A stretch of 64,000 nt of DNA from Lentisphaerota bacterium. Its GTDB lineage: Bacteria > Verrucomicrobiota > Lentisphaeria > Oligosphaerales > JABHEG01. The translations under genes and the position numbers were made by a program. The number at the start of each line of letters is the position of its first letter. Position 1 is the stretch's first letter. The stretch covers positions 1 through 64,000 of the forward strand of contig JABHEG010000339.1 in the NCBI GenBank assembly GCA_018676675.1. The letters are read 5' to 3'. The notes under the pieces were generated by a model. That model was given only the letters and a program-made list of their open reading frames with translations. It was not told where the DNA came from and made no database searches. Shown here in pieces: positions 53,283 to 60,687 of this stretch.

Positions 53283-53310
53283 ATTATAGCGTTTGTCGAC
53301 GTCTCGTCAA
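53283..53310 (-). promoter_or_regulatory. Strong sigma70-type promoter for the CNNM operon
   Basis: On the minus strand TTGACG (53310-53305), a 16-base spacer, and a perfect TATAAT (53288-53283). Transcription would start near 53276, giving a leader of about 35 bases before ATG 53241 or 160 bases before GTG 53117. It is the best promoter match seen in the window. Confidence 0.75.
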
Positions 53311-53333
53311 GGAGCACTGTCAGCGGCGCAGGT

Positions 53334-55076
53334 TCAGCCGATATTCGTTTCATCCAGGAAACGGTAGAGGGTTGCCCGAGACACGCCGAGCACTTGAGCG
53401 GCCTTCACTTTGTTGCCGTCGGTCTCGTTCAGTGCCAGGCGGACGGAGTCGACATCCAGCTTCTTGCGTCGTCGCTTCCGGACGGAACGTCCCGGGCCGT
53501 GGAGTGACGGGGGGAGATGGTCGATCTGGATGACGGGTCCTTTGCACTTGACCAAGGCGAACTGGAGCCAGTTCTGGAGTTCACGGACGTTGCCCGGCCA
53601 GTCGTATCCAAGCATAAAATCAAGGGCTTCCTGGGAGAGTGTAACCGGCGCTCGACTGGACTCGGTGAGTTCACGTTCCAGGATGTGTTTCACGATTGCG
53701 GGGATGTCGTTCCGACGCTGTCGCAGAGGCGGAAGCTCGATGGGGACAACATTGAGTCGGTAGAAGAGATCTTCGCGGAACCGGCCATTGTCCATTTCCT
53801 GGCTCAGGTCCTTGTTGGTTGCGCTGATGACCCGGACATTCACTTTCTGCGTTTCTTCACTCCCCACGCGTTCGAAGGTCCCTTCCTGAAGGACTCGCAG
53901 AAGCTTGACCTGCATTCCGGGTGACAGATCACCGATCTCATCGAGGAAGATCGTGCCTTCATCGGCCAGTTCGAACCGCCCCTTCTTGTCTCTGATCGCT
54001 CCGGTGAAGGCCCCCCGGACGTGTCCGAAGAGTTCACTCTCGAGCAGGCCTTCAGGTAGGGCTCCGCAGTTTACCGGCACGAAGAGGCGGTCGGCTCGCT
54101 GTCCCTCATTGTGAATGGCAGCCGCGATGAGTTCCTTACCCGTCCCGCTTTCGCCGTGGACGAAGACGGGGATATCTGAATCCGCCAGATCCCGGATGAG
54201 ATCGAAGATGTCAAGCATGACCGGATCGTTGCCGACGATGCCGGAGAAGCTGTGGACTCGACCGATTCGCCGGGCGAGTTGGCGCTCACGGGTCAGATCT
54301 CTGAACGCTGCCAGCACGCCAACCGGCGTTCCTGCCTGGTTCTCCATCGGCCTGATGGACATGTCAAGTATGCGCTTTTCCCCCGATTTCGTGTGGATTT
54401 CAAGCTCACGTCTATCGGCATGCTTGGCAGATTCCAGGTCGTCGCAGAAGAGGCATTTTCCTCCGCAGAATCGTCCGGGGAAGACCTCATGGCAATCCTT
54501 GTTCAGCACTTCGCTTCGGCTGTATCCGGTGATCTCTTCAGCGGCTCGGTTGAAGTAGAATATCCGCCGTTCCAGATCGTGGGCGATGATACCTTCTGAG
54601 ATGTGATTGAGCACGACATCGGCAGATTGTCTTGCGTGGTGCAGAGCGGCGAGATAGCCGCGCTGGAACAGGTCTCCGACCAGGCGTCGGATCTCGTCTC
54701 TTATGGCTCTGAAGGACTCAGGTGTGGCTTTCCCTTTGTAGAAGGGATCCGGCAGGCTCCATAGGACCAGTTCCGGGGTTCCGGGGAGAGGCGTGCAGGT
54801 TTCAGGCGTCTGGTCGCAGACGATGACTGCCACATCGTAATCAGTCTGACTCAGATCGTGGAAGGCGGGCACTTCCTGTTTGGAGATGTTGATTCCCACT
54901 TCAGCCATCACGTCCGAGGCGAGCGGATGGGGGGTGCCGGCGGCGATTCCTGCGCAGGCGATCGTTGTCTTCTCGTCGGCTATTTGCCGCGCGAACCCCT
55001 TTGCCATCAGGGCCAGTCCGGCTTGACCTGCGCAAACAAAGAGAACGCTTGCTGCGTCTTCGTTCTTGGTATCCAT
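53334..55076 (-). CDS. Sigma54-dependent activator with ArsC/LMW-phosphatase-like and PAS domains
   Basis: A 580-residue enhancer-binding protein. Residues 8-135 resemble low-molecular-weight phosphatases/ArsC (VLFVCAG, VIVCDQTPETC, WSLPDPF), but the C-x5-R loop has Leu21 where Arg is needed, so it is probably a sensor. A PAS domain (150-265) has a Cys cluster (195, 204, 208, 211). The AAA+ domain has Walker A GESGTGKE (308-315) and the sigma54 contact loop GAFTGA (355-360), then LDEIGDL and YDWPGNVREL. A Fis-type HTH ends the protein (GNKVKAAQVLGVSRATLYRFL). Start ATG 55076. It is divergent from mlaA and could regulate it. Confidence 0.9.
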   Translation of the reverse strand: MDTKNEDAASVLFVCAGQAGLALMAKGFARQIADEKTTIACAGIAAGTPHPLASDVMAEVGINISKQEVPAFHDLSQTDYDVAVIVCDQTPETCTPLPGTPELVLWSLPDPFYKGKATPESFRAIRDEIRRLVGDLFQRGYLAALHHARQSADVVLNHISEGIIAHDLERRIFYFNRAAEEITGYSRSEVLNKDCHEVFPGRFCGGKCLFCDDLESAKHADRRELEIHTKSGEKRILDMSIRPMENQAGTPVGVLAAFRDLTRERQLARRIGRVHSFSGIVGNDPVMLDIFDLIRDLADSDIPVFVHGESGTGKELIAAAIHNEGQRADRLFVPVNCGALPEGLLESELFGHVRGAFTGAIRDKKGRFELADEGTIFLDEIGDLSPGMQVKLLRVLQEGTFERVGSEETQKVNVRVISATNKDLSQEMDNGRFREDLFYRLNVVPIELPPLRQRRNDIPAIVKHILERELTESSRAPVTLSQEALDFMLGYDWPGNVRELQNWLQFALVKCKGPVIQIDHLPPSLHGPGRSVRKRRRKKLDVDSVRLALNETDGNKVKAAQVLGVSRATLYRFLDETNIG

Positions 55077-55117
55077 AGTTCCGACGGGGCTCCCTCCTGC
55101 GAACAACTGCCAGATGA

Positions 55118-55146
55118 AAGATAGCGTGGCGGCGGGTGGAACTCAA
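55118..55146 (-). promoter_or_regulatory. Sigma70-like promoter for the sigma54-activator gene
   Basis: Minus strand TTGAGT (55146-55141), 17-base spacer, TATCTT (55123-55118), about 40 bases ahead of the start codon at 55076. Good spacing, fair boxes. Confidence 0.45.
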
Positions 55147-55182
55147 GCACGTTTCCCGATGCGCTGTGGTGTACGGCCACGC

Positions 55183-55210
55183 TTGATTCCGTCTGCGCTC
55201 GCCCTATCTT
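55183..55210 (+). promoter_or_regulatory. Sigma70-like promoter for the mla operon
   Basis: Plus strand TTGATT (55183-55188), 16-base spacer, TATCTT (55205-55210), about 100 bases before mlaA ATG 55312. No clear -24/-12 sigma54 element was found in the same gap. Confidence 0.4.
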
Positions 55211-55311
55211 TGCGGACAGCATTGAGGTGTGTCCCGAGGGTGTGTTCGAGTGGTGTCCAACCTGGGCGGCACAGGGCGGCAGGTGAGGCGGTGGAAAGGG
55301 CGAGTAACCGT

Positions 55312-56055
55312 ATGTTGACCCGAATAAAGATGGCCTTGGTGATCTGCGTCTCTCTGGTGCTGGCGAGTGCGACCGTGACTGGCCTGGCCGGCGAGGCTGA
55401 CGATGACGTTTTTGGGGACTTCGAGGATGAGTTCCAGGACGATGGAGGAGTCTCCCTCTCCGACCCTCTGGTTCGCTACAACCGTTTCATGTTTGCGGTG
55501 AACGACAAGGCCTATTTCTGGGTGTTGAAGCCGGTTGCTGAGACCTATGGCAAGGTTGCCCCGGAGCGCTGCCGTGTCTGTGTGCGGCGTTTCTTCCGGA
55601 ACGTCGCGTTTCCTGTTCGTGGTGTAAACAACCTGCTGCAGGGGAAGTTCCGCAGGACCGGGGTGGAGTGTTCCCGCTTCGTGATCAACACGACAGTTGG
55701 GGGGCTCGGACTCTTTGACCCAGCAGCTGAACGTTGGGGGTTTGAGGCGCACCCGGAGGATTTCGGCCAGTCACTGGGGCACTATGGGGTGGGCAGCGGC
55801 TGGCCTCTCGTACTGCCTCTGCTTGGACCCTCGAGTTTGCGCGATGCCGTGGGGAAGGTCCCCGACTTCTTCCTGGACCCGATTTTCTACGTTGACCCGG
55901 CGGGGTTGAGGATGGGACTGCGGGGTGCGCATCTAGTCAACGAAACGTCACTGAGAATCGGCGATTACGAGGGCCTGAAAGCGGCCTCCCTTGATCCCTA
56001 CTTATTCCTGCGGAACGCTTACGGTCAGAACCGGGTCAAAGCGGTGAGCGAATAG
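55312..56055 (+). CDS. mlaA: MlaA-family outer-membrane lipid-asymmetry protein
   Basis: A 247-residue protein with signal peptide (about 1-26) but no lipobox Cys, unlike most MlaA lipoproteins. The MlaA domain is clear: DPLVRYNRFMFAVNDKAYFWVLKPVAETY, FFRNVAFPVRGVNNLLQGKF, SRFVINTTVGGLGLFDPA, EDFGQSLGHYGVGSGWPLVLPLLGPSSLRDAVG. MlaA removes phospholipids from the outer leaflet of the outer membrane. An acidic segment DDDVFGDFEDEF (residues 30-41) precedes the domain and has a close match in the RND protein downstream. The frame is open far upstream; ATG 55312 with GGAAAGGGCGAG ahead is preferred. mlaC follows by 10 bases. Confidence 0.9.
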   Translation: MLTRIKMALVICVSLVLASATVTGLAGEADDDVFGDFEDEFQDDGGVSLSDPLVRYNRFMFAVNDKAYFWVLKPVAETYGKVAPERCRVCVRRFFRNVAFPVRGVNNLLQGKFRRTGVECSRFVINTTVGGLGLFDPAAERWGFEAHPEDFGQSLGHYGVGSGWPLVLPLLGPSSLRDAVGKVPDFFLDPIFYVDPAGLRMGLRGAHLVNETSLRIGDYEGLKAASLDPYLFLRNAYGQNRVKAVSE

Positions 56056-56065
56056 GAGTCTCACG

Positions 56066-56668
56066 ATGAAACTGGCGATATTGGTTGGTGCGATGGCTTC
56101 GGTGGTGGGGTTCCTGCCGGTCAGGGCAGATGACCTGGATGCGAAGGTGACGGTTGACGAGACGATCCAGTCGGTGCTGGGGATCCTGGGCGACAAAGAG
56201 ACCGCCTCGGATGAGCGGCGTGAACGGATTATGTCAGTGATCAAGCCTGTGTTCGACTTCGAACTCATGGCGAAGCTGACCGTGGGCAAACGCCAGTGGA
56301 CGCGCTTTTCCGAGAGCCAGCGAGAGGAGTTCGTGGACCTGTTCATTCAGAAGCTGCGCCGCGCTTACTTGGACAAACTCGAACTGTTCTCAGACGAAAC
56401 CGTGGTGGTCGGGGATTCGGTAGCTGCGAGGTCAGGGAAGGTGCACGTCCCGACGCACGTCATCTCCAAAGGGGATCGGATATCGATTCTCTACAAGCTT
56501 TATCACCCGAAAGGGGCTTCCTGGCGTGTGTACGACATGGAGATCCTGGATGTCAGCGTCGTGTCGTCCTACCGCTCCGAGTACATCCCCATTCTGCGTG
56601 CCGGTGAGCCCGAAACGCTTTTTGCGAAGATGCGCGAGAGTATCTCGGCCGGTTCGGGAGGGGAGTAG
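56066..56668 (+). CDS. mlaC: MlaC-family periplasmic phospholipid-binding protein
   Basis: A 200-residue protein with signal peptide (1-21) and the MlaC (Tol-Tol-Ttg2/ABC_trans_aux) fold: FDFELMAKLTVGKRQWTRFSESQREEFVDLFIQKLRRAYLDKLE, ... ILYKLYHPKGASWRVYDMEILDVSVVSSYRSEY. It shuttles lipids between MlaA and an inner-membrane partner. That partner is usually the MlaFEDB ABC complex, but here the next gene (9 bases on) is an RND protein and no MlaD/E/F gene is in the window. Confidence 0.9.
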   Translation: MKLAILVGAMASVVGFLPVRADDLDAKVTVDETIQSVLGILGDKETASDERRERIMSVIKPVFDFELMAKLTVGKRQWTRFSESQREEFVDLFIQKLRRAYLDKLELFSDETVVVGDSVAARSGKVHVPTHVISKGDRISILYKLYHPKGASWRVYDMEILDVSVVSSYRSEYIPILRAGEPETLFAKMRESISAGSGGE

Positions 56669-56677
56669 ACTGTCGGG

Positions 56678-59224
56678 ATGCATCTCTCTGCCCTCTATGA
56701 TCGCGTCGTCCTGCATCACCCCAGGAGCGCGATTCTCGTTCTCACCGTCGTGCTTCTGGCGATTGGCAGTTTTGGGCGAAACTTCGCCCTTGATGCATCG
56801 TCGGACTCTCTGGTGCTTGAGCAGGATCCTGATCTCCAGCTGTTTCGTGAAGTGGCCGGACGATACGGCACCGAGGAGTTCCTGCTTCTAACGTTTACCC
56901 CGAAAGCTTCCCTCTATTCTGACGAAGCCCTTGAACGCCTTCAGTGTCTTCGTGATGAGCTTGCGCATCTTCCCCGCGTTTCCTCTGTCATCACCATACT
57001 GGATGTGCCGCTTCTCCGGAATCCCCCCGTCCCGATTAAGGATCTCAAGGGCAACATCAAACGGCTACTTGATCCGGCGACCGATCGTGATGCGGCCCAG
57101 GCGGAACTCGTTGAGAGCCCGGTTTTCCGGGATCTTCTGGTCAGCGCTGACGGGAAGACGGCGGCTGTTGCGGTGTACTTCTCCCGCGATGCGGAGTCCG
57201 CAGCGCTGTTGGCGCGTCGGACAGCCTTGGTCGGCAAGCAGTCCGAGGCAGGGCTCAGTACCAATGAAGCGCAGGAGCTTCGTGAGACTCGTGCGGCTTA
57301 CAGTGGCGCCCAGGAGCGTTACAAGGCGCAACGGCATGCCGATATCGTGGAAATTCGGCGAATCATGACGGGACATACGGCGGACGCGGAGCTCTTCTTG
57401 GGGGGCGTACCGATGATTGCTGACGACATGATCTCGTTCATCAAGAGCGACCTGCTTCTCTTTGGGGTAGGCATGGTCGCTTTCCTGATTGTGACGCTTG
57501 GTTTGATCTTTCGGGGGAAGCGATGGGTTGTTCTGCCCATGCTGTGCTGTGCGGCCTCGGTTGTCTGCATGGTCGGGTTGCTTGGGATATTCGACTGGAA
57601 GGTGACGGTTATTTCCTCCAACTTTGTGTCTCTCCAGCTCATTATGACGATGGCATTGGGGCTCCATCTGATCATTCGGTACCGCGAGCTTGTCCGAGAG
57701 TGCCCTGAGAAGGACAACCGACTGCTCGTGCTGGAGACTGTTCGGACGATCTTCAAGCCGTGTCTTTACACCACGCTCACGACGGTCGCAGGGTTCTCTT
57801 CGCTGATGCTGTGCGACATTCTGCCGGTCATCAATTTCGGCTGGATGATGACGGCCGGGCTTTGTGTGTCGTTGACGATCTCGTTCATCCTGTTCCCTGC
57901 CGGGATGCTCCTGATGCCGCCTGTGCGACACGTCCCCGAGGAGTCGTTCGGGTTGGGGTTGACTGGCTTCTTCGCCCGGTTCACGGAACGACATGGGACG
58001 GCGATTCTCGTGGCCAGCGCGACCATCGTCCTGCTGACCGTCATCGGCATCTCACGGCTCGAAGTCGAGAACAGCTTCATCGACTATTTCCATGAGAGCA
58101 CGGAGATTTACCGGGGGATGCGGTTCATCGATGAGAAACTGGGAGGCACCACCCCGCTGGATGTGATTATTGACTTCCCGTCTGTCGAGGAAGAGGGTGC
58201 GGTCGAGGACGAGACGACGGGGGAGGAGGACGACGACGAGTTCTCGGATTTTGATGACGAGTTTGGCGAGGAAGAGAGCGACGAGCGGTACTGGTACACG
58301 GCGACCCGGATGGGCCAGATCGGGGCCGTGCACGACTACCTGGATGCGTTGCCTGAGACAGGAAAGGTCCTATCCCTCCACACGGTGGTGAAGGTTGCCC
58401 TGCAGCTCACGAACGGCGAGAAACTGGACAGCTTGGGGCTGGCTCTGTTGTTCAAGCAACTTCCCGAGGATTTCCGCGACATCATTTCGTCTCCCTACGT
58501 GTCGATCGAGGACAATCAGGCTCGGGTCTCGATCCGTATGAAGGACTCGTTGCCCACGCTGCGGCGTGCCGCGTTCCTTCAGAAGCTGCGTCGGGAACTC
58601 CCTGAGCATGCCGGGCTGGCGCCTGAACAGATCCGCTTGAGCGGCGTCATGGTCCTGTACAACAACATGCTCCAAAGCTTGTTCCGTTCGCAGATCCAGA
58701 CGGCTGGAGTGACTGTTGCCGCGCTGATGGTCATGTTTTTGGTGCTGTTCCGGTCAGTGAGTGTATCATTGATCGCGATCTTCCCCAATGTGATGGCCTC
58801 GTTGGTCGTGTTGGGAGTGATGGGACTACTCGGGATTCCTCTCGACATGATGACCATCACGATTGTTGCCATCAGCATCGGGATTGCGGTGGACAACACG
58901 ATCCACTACATCCATCGTTTCAAGCACGAGTTTGCGGCGGACCGCAACTACTTGAGGGCCATGCACCGGGCTCACGGAACGATCGGGAACGCGATGTTCT
59001 ACACCTCGATCACGATCATTCTGGGGTTCTCCATCCTGGGGATGTCGAACTTCATCCCGAGTGTTCTTTTCGGGCTCCTGACCGGTTTGGCGATGGCCAT
59101 GGCGCTCCTGGCGGCACTGGCGTTACTCCCGAAGCTGATTCTCCTGGTGCGGCCCTTCGGGCGGGAAGACACTCCAGGCCAGCATTCGGGGGAGAGCCAG
59201 TTGGGCGGGAACGCACCAGTCTGA
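56678..59224 (+). CDS. RND-superfamily (MMPL/HpnN-like) transporter
   Basis: An 848-residue inner-membrane protein with 12 expected helices in two sets: a first TM, a large periplasmic loop (40-245), TM2-6 (about 250-415), TM7 (about 440-465), a second loop and TM8-12. The second loop has an acidic insertion EEDDDEFSDFDDEFGEEE (about 515-532) that resembles the MlaA acidic segment. Sequence such as NFVSLQLIMTMALGLHLIIRY and VVAISIGIAVDNTIHYIHRF matches the RND/SSD core of COG1033 proteins that move lipids, hopanoids or carotenoids. Third gene of the mla unit. Its last 102 bases overlap the convergent gene at 59123. Confidence 0.88.
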   Translation: MHLSALYDRVVLHHPRSAILVLTVVLLAIGSFGRNFALDASSDSLVLEQDPDLQLFREVAGRYGTEEFLLLTFTPKASLYSDEALERLQCLRDELAHLPRVSSVITILDVPLLRNPPVPIKDLKGNIKRLLDPATDRDAAQAELVESPVFRDLLVSADGKTAAVAVYFSRDAESAALLARRTALVGKQSEAGLSTNEAQELRETRAAYSGAQERYKAQRHADIVEIRRIMTGHTADAELFLGGVPMIADDMISFIKSDLLLFGVGMVAFLIVTLGLIFRGKRWVVLPMLCCAASVVCMVGLLGIFDWKVTVISSNFVSLQLIMTMALGLHLIIRYRELVRECPEKDNRLLVLETVRTIFKPCLYTTLTTVAGFSSLMLCDILPVINFGWMMTAGLCVSLTISFILFPAGMLLMPPVRHVPEESFGLGLTGFFARFTERHGTAILVASATIVLLTVIGISRLEVENSFIDYFHESTEIYRGMRFIDEKLGGTTPLDVIIDFPSVEEEGAVEDETTGEEDDDEFSDFDDEFGEEESDERYWYTATRMGQIGAVHDYLDALPETGKVLSLHTVVKVALQLTNGEKLDSLGLALLFKQLPEDFRDIISSPYVSIEDNQARVSIRMKDSLPTLRRAAFLQKLRRELPEHAGLAPEQIRLSGVMVLYNNMLQSLFRSQIQTAGVTVAALMVMFLVLFRSVSVSLIAIFPNVMASLVVLGVMGLLGIPLDMMTITIVAISIGIAVDNTIHYIHRFKHEFAADRNYLRAMHRAHGTIGNAMFYTSITIILGFSILGMSNFIPSVLFGLLTGLAMAMALLAALALLPKLILLVRPFGREDTPGQHSGESQLGGNAPV

Positions 59225-60667
59225 CCGGGCTCGGCGGGGGGAACCGTCACGACAGACGGCTTCGTATGCTGTGAAAGTGTCCTGTGTGTGGTGATGCCTG
59301 GCGTGGCCATTCATGACGGCCAGGAAGCGTTCGGTCTCACCGAGTTTCAGGAGCCCTTCGGCGTAGCTGCAGATTGGCCAGTCGTCAAAGCTCCGTCCCC
59401 ACTCCGGGAAGGAGAACACGGTCATGCCGAACTCCTGCCCTCCCCACTGCTCTCTCGCTTGGACAATGCCCAGCGCGTCCTCATGTCCCAGAAAGCCACT
59501 TCCGAGCATTTCGGGGTAATAGCGGTAGTTGGCGTAGGCTGCTTCGCAGGACTCGTCGAAGCGGGTGAAGGTCTCCTGTTTATCGACGCGGGTTGGGAGC
59601 GGCCGGCCGGGCCGGCGCGATGCGGCAACAGCCCGGTGCAGGCGGCGGGACAGATCATCAGCCAGGTAACCCGCTTCGAGGGCTCGCGGGGCAAGCCTGA
59701 GCTCTCGCCAGACGCCAGCGATGTCGGACAGGCCTCTCCAGGCGAGCATATTGTTATGGAAAAACGCCCCGGCATCGCTTCGCGTGTCTGCCTCTGGGCT
59801 GCCCATGATCAGCCCGAATTTGGGGTCGACAGTTGAGACCCACCGATCTCGGCAACGTGCGAGGTAGGTTTGGATTCGCCACACTGGTTCTGCGATGTCC
59901 GCAAACCAGTCGGCCCCGGAGGCATCGCCGCGGAACGCGTCTGCGGCCAAGCTCAGGAGTCCTCCATATTCGGAGATTGCGGGGCCGTAGTAATCGATTC
60001 GGCCGTCCGGCAGAATGAAGCGGTCCAGGTAGTAGCTCAGAAGTGTACGCGCTTCGGCGGTGTGTTGGTAAGCAAGCAGGGCCGCAACCATGGCGAGGGT
60101 CGTAGGAGGGAACCCGTCGGACCGCGCTTCCGTATAGGTGGCCACGCCGTATCGCGGATGGCAGTCTCCGTAGATGCACCGGGCCTGGACGAAGCTGCTC
60201 CGCCAGGCGTTGTCCCACCATTCGTCTGTTGACGGGGGCTCCAAACCGCTTGCGAACCAGCCTTCCCAGTCGCTTCGAGCTGCGTCAGCCTTGCTCTGGA
60301 ACGTACTCGGGTTGATGAGGTCGCCGCCGGGAAAGCTCCGCACAGTGTCGGGCAGAGCCACCCAAAGCTCCTCGCTGACCGCCAGGAGTTGGGCTTGGGC
60401 TCCAGCAGGCGATGTGATGCAGAGGGTGGGTTCCCACCCGCCGCGCCAGCACCACGTCCAGGGCGGAGGGCCGAGAGTGTCGGCAAGAGACAGCAACGTG
60501 TAAGGCGCTATCTGCTCCGGCGTGCGGGCTCTGGGGGACCCTCCGGGGAGTGTCTCATCGTAGCGCCAGACGCGGCCGTCGCGTTCAATGATGAACACGC
60601 TGTTGGCGGCCTGATCCGAGAGGAAGCAGTAATCTTCAAGTTCAGAGAGGACGTGAGGTGTCGGCAT
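59123..60667 (-). CDS. Putative (alpha/alpha)6-barrel carbohydrate-active enzyme
   Basis: A 514-residue cytoplasmic-looking protein. It begins with a short sandwich-like region (VFIIERDGRVWRYDETLPGG, TPEQIAPYTLLSLADTL) and continues as an alpha-helical barrel with DEWWDNAWRSSFVQARCIYGDCHPRYG, DGFPPTTLAMVAALLAYQHTAEARTLLSYYLDRF, ISEYGGLLSLAADAF, FFHNNMLAWRGLSDIAGVW. This fits glycogen-debranching-like or rhamnosidase-like glycosidases; the catalytic acids cannot be fixed by eye. It lies 20 bases after the TIM-barrel gene. Its last 34 codons overlap, antisense, the 3' end of the RND gene. Confidence 0.7.
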   Translation of the reverse strand: MPTPHVLSELEDYCFLSDQAANSVFIIERDGRVWRYDETLPGGSPRARTPEQIAPYTLLSLADTLGPPPWTWCWRGGWEPTLCITSPAGAQAQLLAVSEELWVALPDTVRSFPGGDLINPSTFQSKADAARSDWEGWFASGLEPPSTDEWWDNAWRSSFVQARCIYGDCHPRYGVATYTEARSDGFPPTTLAMVAALLAYQHTAEARTLLSYYLDRFILPDGRIDYYGPAISEYGGLLSLAADAFRGDASGADWFADIAEPVWRIQTYLARCRDRWVSTVDPKFGLIMGSPEADTRSDAGAFFHNNMLAWRGLSDIAGVWRELRLAPRALEAGYLADDLSRRLHRAVAASRRPGRPLPTRVDKQETFTRFDESCEAAYANYRYYPEMLGSGFLGHEDALGIVQAREQWGGQEFGMTVFSFPEWGRSFDDWPICSYAEGLLKLGETERFLAVMNGHARHHHTQDTFTAYEAVCRDGSPRRARSDWCVPAQLALPRMLAWSVFPPEGPHQENQLRE

Positions 60668-60687
60668 TGTCAGGTTCCTGGGGGCAC

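Noticed and set aside
55077..55311. Sigma54 (-24/-12) promoter for mlaA
   Set aside because: No TGGC-N8-TTGC-like element was found; GC-rich GG/GC pairs occur but do not fit the spacing and sequence.
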